The notes beneath the pieces are model-generated. The model was not told where the DNA came from. It did not search any database and worked only from the letters and a program-made list of their open reading frames with translations. A DNA stretch of 8,626 nucleotides from an uncultured Lachnoanaerobaculum sp. (GTDB lineage: Bacteria > Bacillota > Clostridia > Lachnospirales > Lachnospiraceae): positions 1 to 8,626 of the forward strand of contig CAKAQP010000098.1 of NCBI GenBank assembly GCA_916720285.1. The letters are read 5' to 3'. A program made the translations under genes and the position numbers. How positions within the stretch are numbered: position 1 is the stretch's first letter; each line of letters begins with the position of its first letter. Below, piece by piece: positions 1 through 6,810 of this stretch.

Positions 1-1076
1 TTTGCAAGCATAACTTTTAATAATGCCGCATCGGTGTCCGCATCAAATGCGGTATCCTTAAAAAGACGGTTTTGGAATTCACCACAAGCTTCATTTATAG
101 AATCTATCGTCAATTCGATCTCGTTTTTAGTATTTATAATATCACTGTCAGGGGATAAAACATTGTCAAAGTCGGAATATGTCTTTATAAGCTTTACAGT
201 CGTAGGCAAATAATACTTCATAAGCTTATAAAGCTTCTCTGTTTCCTTAGGCTCCTTTTCCACCCTGTCAAATATTGCAGTAAGTATTGTCTCCAGTTTT
301 GTAAGCTTGGATGACATAGGCTCCTTTGTTATTCCAAGATGTAATTCTTTGATAGATATTATATACTCTCTACCCTCAGATATAAGGCTTCCGTCTTTAA
401 TATCAACCTTTTTCTCAATTATATCATTCTTTCTTTGTTCGGATTTTCTTTGTTCCTCCAGCGCTAAATAGCCCTTATATACATCATGACTTAACATAAA
501 GCATTTATTTTCTTTATCCAAATGCCCCTGTGTGAAAATCCTTTTTTCTATCATTTTCTTTAAATTATTTGCCACGTCTTTGGGACTTTCATTTGAAATT
601 CTTGCAATGTCTTCTATGTTCATATAAGTCCTACCATTCATTATACGATAATATTTGTCCGCCTTTTCAACCAGACTAAGATCACTGATTGCCGGAAATG
701 CAAGAAATGCTCCTATTCCAAAAAATGGTATAAGTGCAATCATCGGCACAATCCAGCCTACAAATGACGCAGGAAGTACAGTCAGTGTAAGTACAAGTAT
801 CGGAATACCGAAAAATATCATCATAGGTACTCCGACAAATATCCTTATAAACAGATCCGATCTGTTCGTCCTTAAATAAATATTTGTCATATTGCGTTTA
901 TTTACCTTTACACTCACCGCATTCTTATTATAATTTACCTTGGTAAGATTGTTTACTTCCCTCAGGCTGTCAACAACATTGTCTGCAAATTTCTTTGCAC
1001 TGTTTCCTATATCTGTTTCATCAAAAATATGATCTATATAACCTCTGATACCGTTCCAATCCTTTTTTTCCTGCAT
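1..1076 (-). CDS. XpaC-family (5-bromo-4-chloroindolyl phosphate hydrolysis family) membrane protein, 3' end off the window
   Basis: The frame is open from ATG at 1076 to the left edge, giving 358 visible residues; an in-frame TGA lies just upstream of the start, so only this ATG or a TTG two codons earlier can begin it. GAGGTGAAGG upstream serves as ribosome binding site. Order of parts: a hydrophilic N-terminus (1-75), a two-helix membrane hairpin (about 76-98 and 103-130), a winged-helix-like segment (about 150-196, containing the signature FTQGHLD), a charged linker (205-228), and the XpaC domain (about 250-358, with KYYLPTTVKLIKTY and a final LLKVMLA that is usual close to the C-terminus of this family). 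Probably only a few residues are missing. The biochemical role of the family is not settled: the name comes from a Bacillus hydrolysis phenotype. In related genomes such genes often sit next to a TelA-type toxic-anion-resistance gene, which would lie off the left edge; that is inference. Confidence 0.85.
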   Translation of the reverse strand, partial: MQEKKDWNGIRGYIDHIFDETDIGNSAKKFADNVVDSLREVNNLTKVNYNKNAVSVKVNKRNMTNIYLRTNRSDLFIRIFVGVPMMIFFGIPILVLTLTVLPASFVGWIVPMIALIPFFGIGAFLAFPAISDLSLVEKADKYYRIMNGRTYMNIEDIARISNESPKDVANNLKKMIEKRIFTQGHLDKENKCFMLSHDVYKGYLALEEQRKSEQRKNDIIEKKVDIKDGSLISEGREYIISIKELHLGITKEPMSSKLTKLETILTAIFDRVEKEPKETEKLYKLMKYYLPTTVKLIKTYSDFDNVLSPDSDIINTKNEIELTIDSINEACGEFQNRLFKDTAFDADTDAALLKVMLA

Positions 1077-1135
1077 ACTCAACCTTCACCTCGTCTCTAT
1101 TTTATTGGTAAACTTCTGAATATATTAACATTTTT

Positions 1136-1164
1136 ATTATCCCACATCTTTATCAAGTTATCAA
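1136..1164 (-). promoter_or_regulatory. sigma-A-type promoter of the xpaC-like gene
   Basis: Read on the minus strand, TTGATA (1164-1159, 5 of 6 to the -35 consensus) is followed by exactly 17 bases and GATAAT (1141-1136, 5 of 6 to the -10 consensus). A TG one base before the -10 makes it an extended -10. Transcription would begin around 1129, leaving a leader of roughly 50 bases. No operator-like repeat overlaps it, so it looks like a constitutive housekeeping promoter. Confidence 0.7.
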
Positions 1165-1310
1165 TATTAAAGACATTTTACCCCACGAGTGCCGCTTCAT
1201 CCATACAGGCTTTCTTTTATATAAGATATTTTTTACTTAATTTTTTTTGAACCCTCTGCTCTTTTTAAAAGTTTTGAAGAAATAAAATATTATATTTTAA
1301 CAAAAAATAT

Positions 1311-1338
1311 CTATGAATATTGTAAATTATATTCATTG
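1311..1338. promoter_or_regulatory. upstream TetR-type operator (inverted repeat, site 1)
   Basis: CTATGAATA, ten bases, then TATTCATTG: nine-base arms with one mismatch, total span 28. It has the same arms and the same spacing as the repeat at 1367-1394 and overlaps the first three bases of the -35 box, so a bound dimer would block RNA polymerase. Assignment to the adjacent repressor is inference from position and symmetry. Confidence 0.65.
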
Positions 1339-1364
1339 CATATTGTTAATTTTAGAATTATACT
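1336..1364 (+). promoter_or_regulatory. promoter of the tetR-phosphotransferase-MATE operon
   Basis: TTGCAT (1336-1341, only the TTG matches consensus) is separated by 17 bases from TATACT (1359-1364, 5 of 6 to TATAAT). The start of transcription would fall near 1371, giving a leader of about 46 bases before the tetR start. One palindrome ends on the -35 box and a second covers the predicted start site, which is the arrangement expected for a self-repressed TetR promoter. I found no comparable promoter later in the operon. Confidence 0.6.
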
Positions 1365-1366
1365 AT

Positions 1367-1394
1367 CTATGAATAATAAAGCATATATTCATAG
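1367..1394. promoter_or_regulatory. downstream TetR-type operator (inverted repeat, site 2)
   Basis: CTATGAATA, ten bases, then TATTCATAG: nine-base arms that pair perfectly, span 28. It starts two bases after the -10 box and covers the predicted transcription start. Its centre (1380.5) is 56 bases from that of site 1, and the two sites agree at 21 of 28 positions, the differences lying almost entirely in the spacer. It is likely the stronger of two binding sites for the repressor encoded just downstream. Confidence 0.7.
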
Positions 1395-1416
1395 TGCTGT
1401 TTTATAAAGGAGGCGT

Positions 1417-2013
1417 ATGGGAAGAGCATTCAGTGAAGAGGAAAAAGAAAAAATAAAAGAAAATGTTATGGAAACTGCTCTTGAGCTCTTTCATGATAAT
1501 GGCACAAAGTCACTCAGTATTTCTTTATTGACAAAAAGAGTCGGTATTGCACAGGGAAGTTTTTATAATTTTTGGAAGAACAAGGATTCTCTTATCATTG
1601 ACCTGGCGGCATATAGATCAGGACAAAAACTAAAGGCTCTTGAAGAGAAATTTTCAAGTTCGCTTGATGACCCTATAGGATTTTTAACTGATGTCATCTA
1701 TAAATACTCTCTTGATTTGATGATAAAGATAAAAACACAGCCTATGTATGCGGAAGCTTTTAAAATACTTAAAGTTAAAAAAGCTGATGAAATAAATCAA
1801 ATAGAAAGGCTGTATGGAGAGTTTTTACAAAAACTTATAGATTACTGGAGAGAAAATAAAGCTATAAAGTCTGCTGATGAAAAAGGTCTTTCCAATGCCT
1901 TTATAGGCAGCTTTTTATTTTGTTCAGAACACCTTCTCTTTGATGAGAAATATTTTGAAGATATACTAAAAACTTATATATCGGGAATAGTCAAAAAATA
2001 CATTAAGCTTTGA
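1417..2013 (+). CDS. TetR/AcrR-family transcriptional repressor
   Basis: A 198-residue protein, a normal length for the family, predicted to be a cytoplasmic dimeric repressor released from DNA by a small ligand. The N-terminal DNA-binding domain spans about residues 8-60, with helix-turn-helix SISLLTKRVGIAQGSFYNFW at 34-53; AQGSFYNFW followed by KNKDSL is the characteristic end of the TetR recognition helix region. Residues 65-198 form the variable all-helical ligand-binding and dimerisation domain, which shows no match that would name a ligand. The start is fixed by GGAGG at 1409-1413; spacing to ATG is short (three bases), but no other start fits. It is the first gene of the operon and is preceded by two matching palindromes, so it most likely represses itself, the phosphotransferase and the MATE pump, with the drug or metabolite they handle as inducer. 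The last point is inference. Confidence 0.92.
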   Translation: MGRAFSEEEKEKIKENVMETALELFHDNGTKSLSISLLTKRVGIAQGSFYNFWKNKDSLIIDLAAYRSGQKLKALEEKFSSSLDDPIGFLTDVIYKYSLDLMIKIKTQPMYAEAFKILKVKKADEINQIERLYGEFLQKLIDYWRENKAIKSADEKGLSNAFIGSFLFCSEHLLFDEKYFEDILKTYISGIVKKYIKL

Positions 2014-2078
2014 TATTTTAAAGCTTTATATATTTTATACATACAGTAAGGTCATTTATTTAAATAAAAGGGGGAGAT

Positions 2079-4544
2079 ATGGTACTTGATTTTATTGATA
2101 TTAAAAAAGAAGATATATCACTTGCCGGAGGAAAGGGAGCAAATCTTGGAGAGCTGACTTCAACTAAAATAAACGTTCCAAAGGGCTTTGTAATTACCGC
2201 AGATTCCTATAAAGCTTTCCTAAAAGAAAACGGCATAGAAGAAATTATTAGAAATAAACTAAGAGAAGTATCGGGTGATGAAATAAAACTTTTAAAAGCT
2301 GCCGACCGCTTTCGTGAGCTGATAAGATCAGGAAATTTTTCCACTGAAACAAAAAAACTTATAGCGGATAAATATAATAGTCTTGGAGAGAATATAAGAG
2401 TTGCCGTTCGCTCATCCGCCACTGCAGAGGATCTGCCTGATGCCAGCTTTGCCGGGCAGCAGGAAAGCTATTTAAATGTAGTGGGCATTGATGATGTTCT
2501 GTTACAGATTCGAAACTGCTATGCCTCTCTTTGGGGAAACAGAGCGGTAAGTTACAGATTTCATCAAGGCTATGATCAAACTGCCGTAACTATTGCGGTA
2601 GTGGTACAAAAAATGGTGGAAAGTGAAAAGGCCGGAGTTTTATTTACTGTAAATCCACTAAGTCAAAATACAAATGAAATGCAGATAAATGCAAGCTATG
2701 GTTTAGGGGAAAGTGTTGTAAGCGGCAGGGTGACTCCGGACAGCTATATTGTAACAAAAACCGGCAGACTAATTGAAACCACCATAGGCTCTAAGGAAAC
2801 AAAGATAATATATGGAAATAAAAATACTGTAGAAGCAGCTGTAGATGAAGATGCGCGAAAAAAGAGAGTTTTAGAAGATGATGAAATATCTGGGCTTGTA
2901 GACTGTGGACTAAAAATAGAAAAGCATTATGGTATACCTATGGATATTGAGTGGGCCATCAAAGACAGTAATATCTATATTTTACAGGCAAGGGCTATAA
3001 CCACATTAAAAAAAGATACCGATGAGGATGCTCTTATAAAAAATTATATGAAGGGCACAAAGCCGACTAAGAGTATGCGTAAAAACCTGGCATTTCAACT
3101 TGAAAAAATGCCATTTGCCTACAGAGTTTTGGATTATGATTTTATTATGGCAATCAATGATCAAAAGTCAAAAATATTTGCAGAAGCAGGTATAGTCTTT
3201 GATTCCGATCCACAGATTGACAATGACGGCATACAGACTCTTCCAAAGGGTAAAAAGGGTATAAACAAAAATATTTTTCATTTCTTTAAAATACTGAAGC
3301 AACTCAAAGACTTTGATTCTTGTGCTTCTATATGCAAGGAATTTATGCACAGATATGAAGAAGAGATTTCAATGCTTAAGGATAAAGACTTTGAAAATAT
3401 GAGTCTTCAAGAATGTAGAGAATTTTTAGAGTACAGCTATAAGCTTACCAAAGATCTTTCCTATGACAGATTCAAATATGCCCTCTTTCCGACAATGCTT
3501 GTATTTGATAAATACACTAAATTACTTCAAAGAATAAATCCAAAATATACCGCCTTTGACCTTTATAAAAGCTTGGGTAATAAAACCTCAACTGTAAACA
3601 AGGATATATCCGATATGGCAAAGGAAATATCAAAACATAGCAAATTAAAGGAAGCTATACTTTCCGGTGAAAGCTATAAAAGCTTATATACTAAGTTTGA
3701 TTATTTCAAAACAATGTCGGATAGATTTTTGCAAAACAACGGCTTTAAATCCGACTACAACTGCTACTGTCTGGAAGCAAAAACATTTATTGAAGATCCT
3801 GACAGACTCATAAATATTTTAAAACCTATACTGCTTTCAGCTTCTGAGCAAAACAAAAATCCTGAAAGTTTTGATGATTTAATGAAGGGATTAGAAGTCG
3901 TTTCCGGCGGAAAATATAAGTCTGTAAAAGCTGATATACAAAACTTAAGATACTTCCATATAGTTCGTGAAGAAAGCCAGTATTTATGGGAGAGCTTATT
4001 TTTCTATGTAAGAAAATGTGTAACAAGGGCAAACCTGCTCCTTCTTGAAAATAAAGACTATAAAAGCGGTATAGCAAATCTTTTCTTTAATGAACTTATA
4101 AAAGCTATGCATAGAGGATATCTTAATAAATCCGACCTTGAAAATATCAAAAACAGAAATGAAAAATTTCCGCTCTCTATAAAGGTTTGGGAAGCATCAA
4201 AGCTTCTTATATTTGAAGCAGAGGGCGATATTTTAAAGGGTGTGAGCGGAAGCTTTGGCAAGGCTGTAGGAAGAGCCTGTATTATTCACAGTCCGAAAGA
4301 GTTTTATAAAATGCAAAAAGGTGATATTTTGGTATGTCATCTTACAGATCCCGAATGGACTCCGCTTTTTGAATCGGCAAGTGCGGTGGTCGCTGATACC
4401 GGAGCGGCTCTAAGTCACGCTGCAATAGTAGCAAGAGAATACGGTATTCCGGCAGTACTTGGAGTAGGCTTTGCAACGACAAAATATAAGGACGGTGATA
4501 TGCTTCAAGTAGACGGTGATAAAGGAACAGTACGAGGTTTATGA
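2079..4544 (+). CDS. rifampicin-phosphotransferase-like (PEP synthase-related) dikinase, substrate unknown
   Basis: An 821-residue soluble enzyme predicted to transfer a phosphate from ATP to a small molecule through a phospho-histidine. Residues 1-310 are the PPDK/PEP-synthase ATP-grasp domain: GGKGANLGEL with K19, VRSSATAED with R111 and E117, and the closing DIEWA (E291) and LQARAITT (Q303, R305). Residues about 315-715 are a divergent, mostly helical middle domain. Residues about 725-821 are the swivelling phospho-histidine domain, with GDILVCHLTDPEWTPLF and TGAALSHAAIVAREYGIP, where H780 is the expected phospho-acceptor. The protein ends there: the PEP/pyruvate-binding barrel that follows the histidine domain in true PEP synthase and PPDK is absent. 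That order matches rifampicin phosphotransferases (usually about 865 residues). The start has AAAGGGGGAG just upstream, 65 bases after tetR; the MATE gene follows after one base. Antibiotic or xenobiotic phosphorylation is favoured by context; rifamycin specificity is unproven because the middle domain is the least conserved part. Confidence 0.85.
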   Translation: MVLDFIDIKKEDISLAGGKGANLGELTSTKINVPKGFVITADSYKAFLKENGIEEIIRNKLREVSGDEIKLLKAADRFRELIRSGNFSTETKKLIADKYNSLGENIRVAVRSSATAEDLPDASFAGQQESYLNVVGIDDVLLQIRNCYASLWGNRAVSYRFHQGYDQTAVTIAVVVQKMVESEKAGVLFTVNPLSQNTNEMQINASYGLGESVVSGRVTPDSYIVTKTGRLIETTIGSKETKIIYGNKNTVEAAVDEDARKKRVLEDDEISGLVDCGLKIEKHYGIPMDIEWAIKDSNIYILQARAITTLKKDTDEDALIKNYMKGTKPTKSMRKNLAFQLEKMPFAYRVLDYDFIMAINDQKSKIFAEAGIVFDSDPQIDNDGIQTLPKGKKGINKNIFHFFKILKQLKDFDSCASICKEFMHRYEEEISMLKDKDFENMSLQECREFLEYSYKLTKDLSYDRFKYALFPTMLVFDKYTKLLQRINPKYTAFDLYKSLGNKTSTVNKDISDMAKEISKHSKLKEAILSGESYKSLYTKFDYFKTMSDRFLQNNGFKSDYNCYCLEAKTFIEDPDRLINILKPILLSASEQNKNPESFDDLMKGLEVVSGGKYKSVKADIQNLRYFHIVREESQYLWESLFFYVRKCVTRANLLLLENKDYKSGIANLFFNELIKAMHRGYLNKSDLENIKNRNEKFPLSIKVWEASKLLIFEAEGDILKGVSGSFGKAVGRACIIHSPKEFYKMQKGDILVCHLTDPEWTPLFESASAVVADTGAALSHAAIVAREYGIPAVLGVGFATTKYKDGDMLQVDGDKGTVRGL

Positions 4545-4545
4545 T

Positions 4546-5886
4546 ATGGATAGAGAAATAAAAAGAAAGTCAATTTTAAATGACGCTCTTCTTCCACTAC
4601 TTATAAAAACCTCCATTCCCACTATTATCGGTATGCTGATAATGGTCATTTACAATCTTACAGATACCTTCTTTGTAGGTATTTTAAATAATAAGTCTAT
4701 GACTGCAGCAATCGGTATAGTATTCAGCTTTATGAGCTTTATACAGGCACTGGGCTTTTGGTTCGGATATGGAAGCGGCAATATAATGTCAAAAAAAATC
4801 GGAGAGCAAAATTATAAAGAGGCTAAAAATATGGCTTCCATAGGGATATTCTTTGCAATATCAACCGGATTAATTATCGCCTTTTTATCGCAAATTTTTA
4901 TTATTCCGCTCGCAAAGTTTTTAGGTGGAAATGCTTCAAATGATTTACTTAAATTTACCATAGATTATTTGCAAATAATTATTCTAAGTATACCCTTCGG
5001 TATTTATTCACTTACGATTTATAATCAGCTAAGACTATGCGGAAATGTGAAGGAAGGGATGGCCGGACTGCTTTTTGGAATGATCACAAATATGATACTG
5101 GATCCTGTAATGATGTTTACTTTAAAACTTGGCTTTATCGGAGCCGGCTATGCCACTCTTACAGGACAGATAGTAGGCTCTTTTGTACTGACATATTTCT
5201 CTTTCAACTCAGGAAATATATCTTTACATTTAAACTTTAATAAAGAGAGAATCTATCATATTCTGGCCGGCGGTATGCCGAATTTTTCCAGACAGTCCAT
5301 TACAAGTATTGCCATGATTTTACTGAATGTAACTGCTGCAAAATATGGTGATTCCCTTTTGGCGGCTCTGACAGTAAGCTCAAGAATATCAGCAATCGCC
5401 TATATGATAATGATAGGCTGGTCTCAAGGCTTTCAGCCAATCTGTGCAATGAATTACGGAGCAAAAAAATATACCAGAGTAAAAGATGCTTTTAAACTTA
5501 CAGCCACAATCGGTAGCATATTTTTGATTTTTTCCGCAATCCTTTTATATATCTTTTCATCTGAACTTGTTAAGACAATGACCTACGATATTGAGGTTAT
5601 ATCTATAAGTGTGCAGATTTTACGTATGCAATGTATAACTATGCCCTTTGTAGGCTTCTTTGCAGTAAGCAGTATGCTTTTGCAAAATACCGGAAAATAC
5701 CTTATGGCTTCCATACTATCCGTTTCTCGCCAGGGGATATTTTTTATACCCCTGCTTTATATTTTATCCTGCTTATTCTCCCAATATGGAATATACCTGC
5801 TGCAACCTATTGCAGATGTACTCTCCTTTGCTTTGGCTGTTTTTATGGTAAGAAATGTTTGGAAGTCTTTTGTTAAAATAATTTGA
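4546..5886 (+). CDS. MATE-family multidrug efflux transporter (MepA-like)
   Basis: A 446-residue integral membrane protein, close to the usual 440-460 of the family, predicted to export cationic or amphipathic drugs in exchange for sodium ions or protons. About twelve hydrophobic segments are visible in two halves, the first beginning near residue 17 and the seventh near 240. Family features include YNLTDTFFVG (35-44), TNMILDPVMMF (181-191) after the fourth helix, and WSQGFQPICAMNYGAKKY (292-309), the typical motif between the eighth and ninth helices. I place the start at ATG 4546, one base after the phosphotransferase stop and with GAGG at 4534-4537 as binding site; a GTG at 4516 would add ten residues but lies inside the previous gene and has no good Shine-Dalgarno. 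The spacing implies translational coupling, so enzyme and pump are made together. The pump may export the same compound the enzyme modifies, or its phosphorylated product; this is inference. Confidence 0.93.
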   Translation: MDREIKRKSILNDALLPLLIKTSIPTIIGMLIMVIYNLTDTFFVGILNNKSMTAAIGIVFSFMSFIQALGFWFGYGSGNIMSKKIGEQNYKEAKNMASIGIFFAISTGLIIAFLSQIFIIPLAKFLGGNASNDLLKFTIDYLQIIILSIPFGIYSLTIYNQLRLCGNVKEGMAGLLFGMITNMILDPVMMFTLKLGFIGAGYATLTGQIVGSFVLTYFSFNSGNISLHLNFNKERIYHILAGGMPNFSRQSITSIAMILLNVTAAKYGDSLLAALTVSSRISAIAYMIMIGWSQGFQPICAMNYGAKKYTRVKDAFKLTATIGSIFLIFSAILLYIFSSELVKTMTYDIEVISISVQILRMQCITMPFVGFFAVSSMLLQNTGKYLMASILSVSRQGIFFIPLLYILSCLFSQYGIYLLQPIADVLSFALAVFMVRNVWKSFVKII

Positions 5887-5933
5887 TATATACAAGTCTG
5901 TGATATAAATTAAACACTTAAAAACTATATTTA

Positions 5934-5942
5934 TGTTACAAT
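5934..5942 (+). promoter_or_regulatory. weak candidate promoter (extended -10) upstream of the two-component genes
   Basis: TG, one base, then TACAAT (5937-5942) forms an extended -10 element 50 bases after the MATE stop codon. No good -35 box lies at 17 bases. It competes with the candidate at 6025-6033, and either would serve the response regulator and sensor kinase genes. Confidence 0.3.
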
Positions 5943-6024
5943 ACAAATATATTTACAGCATATGATGTTTAATATATGGATAAAATCAAGATAGAAAAAA
6001 TACTGTTTAAGAAAGATTGTATTA

Positions 6025-6033
6025 TGATATAAG
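6025..6033 (+). promoter_or_regulatory. candidate promoter (extended -10) of the response regulator-kinase operon
   Basis: TG, one base, then TATAAG (6028-6033, 5 of 6) is an extended -10 element about 100 bases before the response regulator start. The -35 region (around 6004-6010) matches consensus poorly, as is tolerated with an extended -10. Initiation would fall near 6040. Confidence 0.35.
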
Positions 6034-6132
6034 AAGTCCAAATATTTCATTCTCTCATCATTTGCTTTCTAAGGTATGCGATATTTTTTGAAGATGTCTG
6101 TAAACAGAATAGATTTTAAATACGGAGTGTGT

Positions 6133-6810
6133 ATGAATATTTTAGTAGTTGAAGATGAAGTACTGCTTGCTTCATCTCTTAAAGAAATTTTAGAAGAATG
6201 CGGACATGATGTTATCTGTGCCTATGACGGTATGGAAGGTCTTGAACTTGCAAGATCCTCGCATTTTGATCTGCTTGTACTTGACTTAATGTTGCCTAAG
6301 TTGAACGGTTTTGAGGTGGCAAGAACTCTTCGGAAAGAGAAAAACGGACTTCCTATTTTGATATTAACTGCCAAATCAGATATCCTTGACAGGGTGGAAG
6401 GACTGGATTCGGGTGCAGACTATTATCTTACAAAACCTTTTGACAGAAGGGAGCTATTAGCCTGTATAAACGCTCTACTTCGCAGGCAGGGAAAGGAAGT
6501 AAATCAAATAAGCTTTGGCAATACCTCTTTGGATATAGATTCATCAGAACTTATATCCGGTGATAACTCCATCCGACTCTCCTCCAAGGAGTTTCAAATG
6601 ATGAGGCTACTTTTAAAGGAGGGCAAGAACAATATTTCAAAAAATCTGTTTCTTGAAAAAATCTGGGGGTATGACAGTGATGCCACTGAAAACAATGTGG
6701 AGGTATATATCGGATTTTTAAGAAAGAAGCTTAAGACATTGTCATCGGATATATCAATCGTGGCCAGTAGAGGGCTCGGATATCATTTGGAAATAAGAGG
6801 TAATGAATGA
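6133..6810 (+). CDS. OmpR/PhoB-family response regulator
   Basis: A 225-residue cytoplasmic transcription factor of exactly the usual family length. The receiver domain (1-118) shows the acidic pair E7-D8, phospho-acceptor D51 in LVLDLMLP, T79 in LTAKSD and K101 in LTKPF. The winged-helix DNA-binding domain (about 126-222) has SSKEFQMMRLLL, the recognition-helix region NNVEVYIGFLRKKL and the closing wing SRGLGYHL. The start chosen is ATG 6133, giving MNILVVEDE, with GGAG at 6124-6127 five bases before it; the frame can be extended to an ATG at 6076, but that would add 19 residues not found in the family and lacks a binding site. The stop overlaps the kinase start (ATGA), so the two are translationally coupled partners. 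The target genes cannot be read from the sequence. Confidence 0.95.
   Translation: MNILVVEDEVLLASSLKEILEECGHDVICAYDGMEGLELARSSHFDLLVLDLMLPKLNGFEVARTLRKEKNGLPILILTAKSDILDRVEGLDSGADYYLTKPFDRRELLACINALLRRQGKEVNQISFGNTSLDIDSSELISGDNSIRLSSKEFQMMRLLLKEGKNNISKNLFLEKIWGYDSDATENNVEVYIGFLRKKLKTLSSDISIVASRGLGYHLEIRGNE

Larger units (their letters stand above)
1077..1416. other. divergent intergenic region between the xpaC-like gene and the tetR operon
   Basis: This 340-base stretch has no convincing gene. It carries the leader and promoter of the leftward xpaC-like gene (1077-1164), about 145 very AT-rich bases in which I see nothing specific (1165-1310), and then the regulated promoter of the rightward operon with its two inverted repeats (1311-1394) and the leader with a strong Shine-Dalgarno sequence (1406-1413). 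The two promoters are about 200 bases apart, so the repressor sites at 1311-1394 probably do not control the leftward gene directly. Confidence 0.8.

Noticed and set aside
655..879. Plus-strand ORFs at 655-879 and 1029-1250
   Set aside because: They are mirror frames of the xpaC-like gene and its leader, with no binding sites or recognisable protein features.
2010..2041. A possible second promoter between tetR and the phosphotransferase gene (TTGATA followed by TATACA)
   Set aside because: The spacing is about 20 bases, too long for a normal promoter; co-transcription from the upstream promoter is simpler.
2055..2068. A perfect 14-bp palindrome, TTTATTTAAATAAA, just before the phosphotransferase gene
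   Set aside because: It is composed only of A and T and overlaps no promoter; such palindromes are common by chance here, and it is unrelated to the operator arms.
4516..4545. GTG start extending the MATE transporter into the phosphotransferase gene
   Set aside because: It has no proper Shine-Dalgarno and adds a polar ten-residue stretch; ATG 4546 with GAGG at 4534-4537 fits better.
5910..5925. Tandem 8-bp near-repeat (TTAAACAC, TTAAAAAC) as a response-regulator binding site
   Set aside because: OmpR-type sites usually repeat every 10-11 bases; this is low-complexity sequence with no further support.
5976..6032. An 18-codon ORF in the gap before the response regulator
   Set aside because: It is very short, has no ribosome binding site, and is expected by chance in AT-rich DNA.
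6076..6132. Upstream ATG extending the response regulator by 19 residues
   Set aside because: The family begins at MNILVVEDE; GGAG is correctly spaced before ATG 6133 and nothing comparable precedes 6076.
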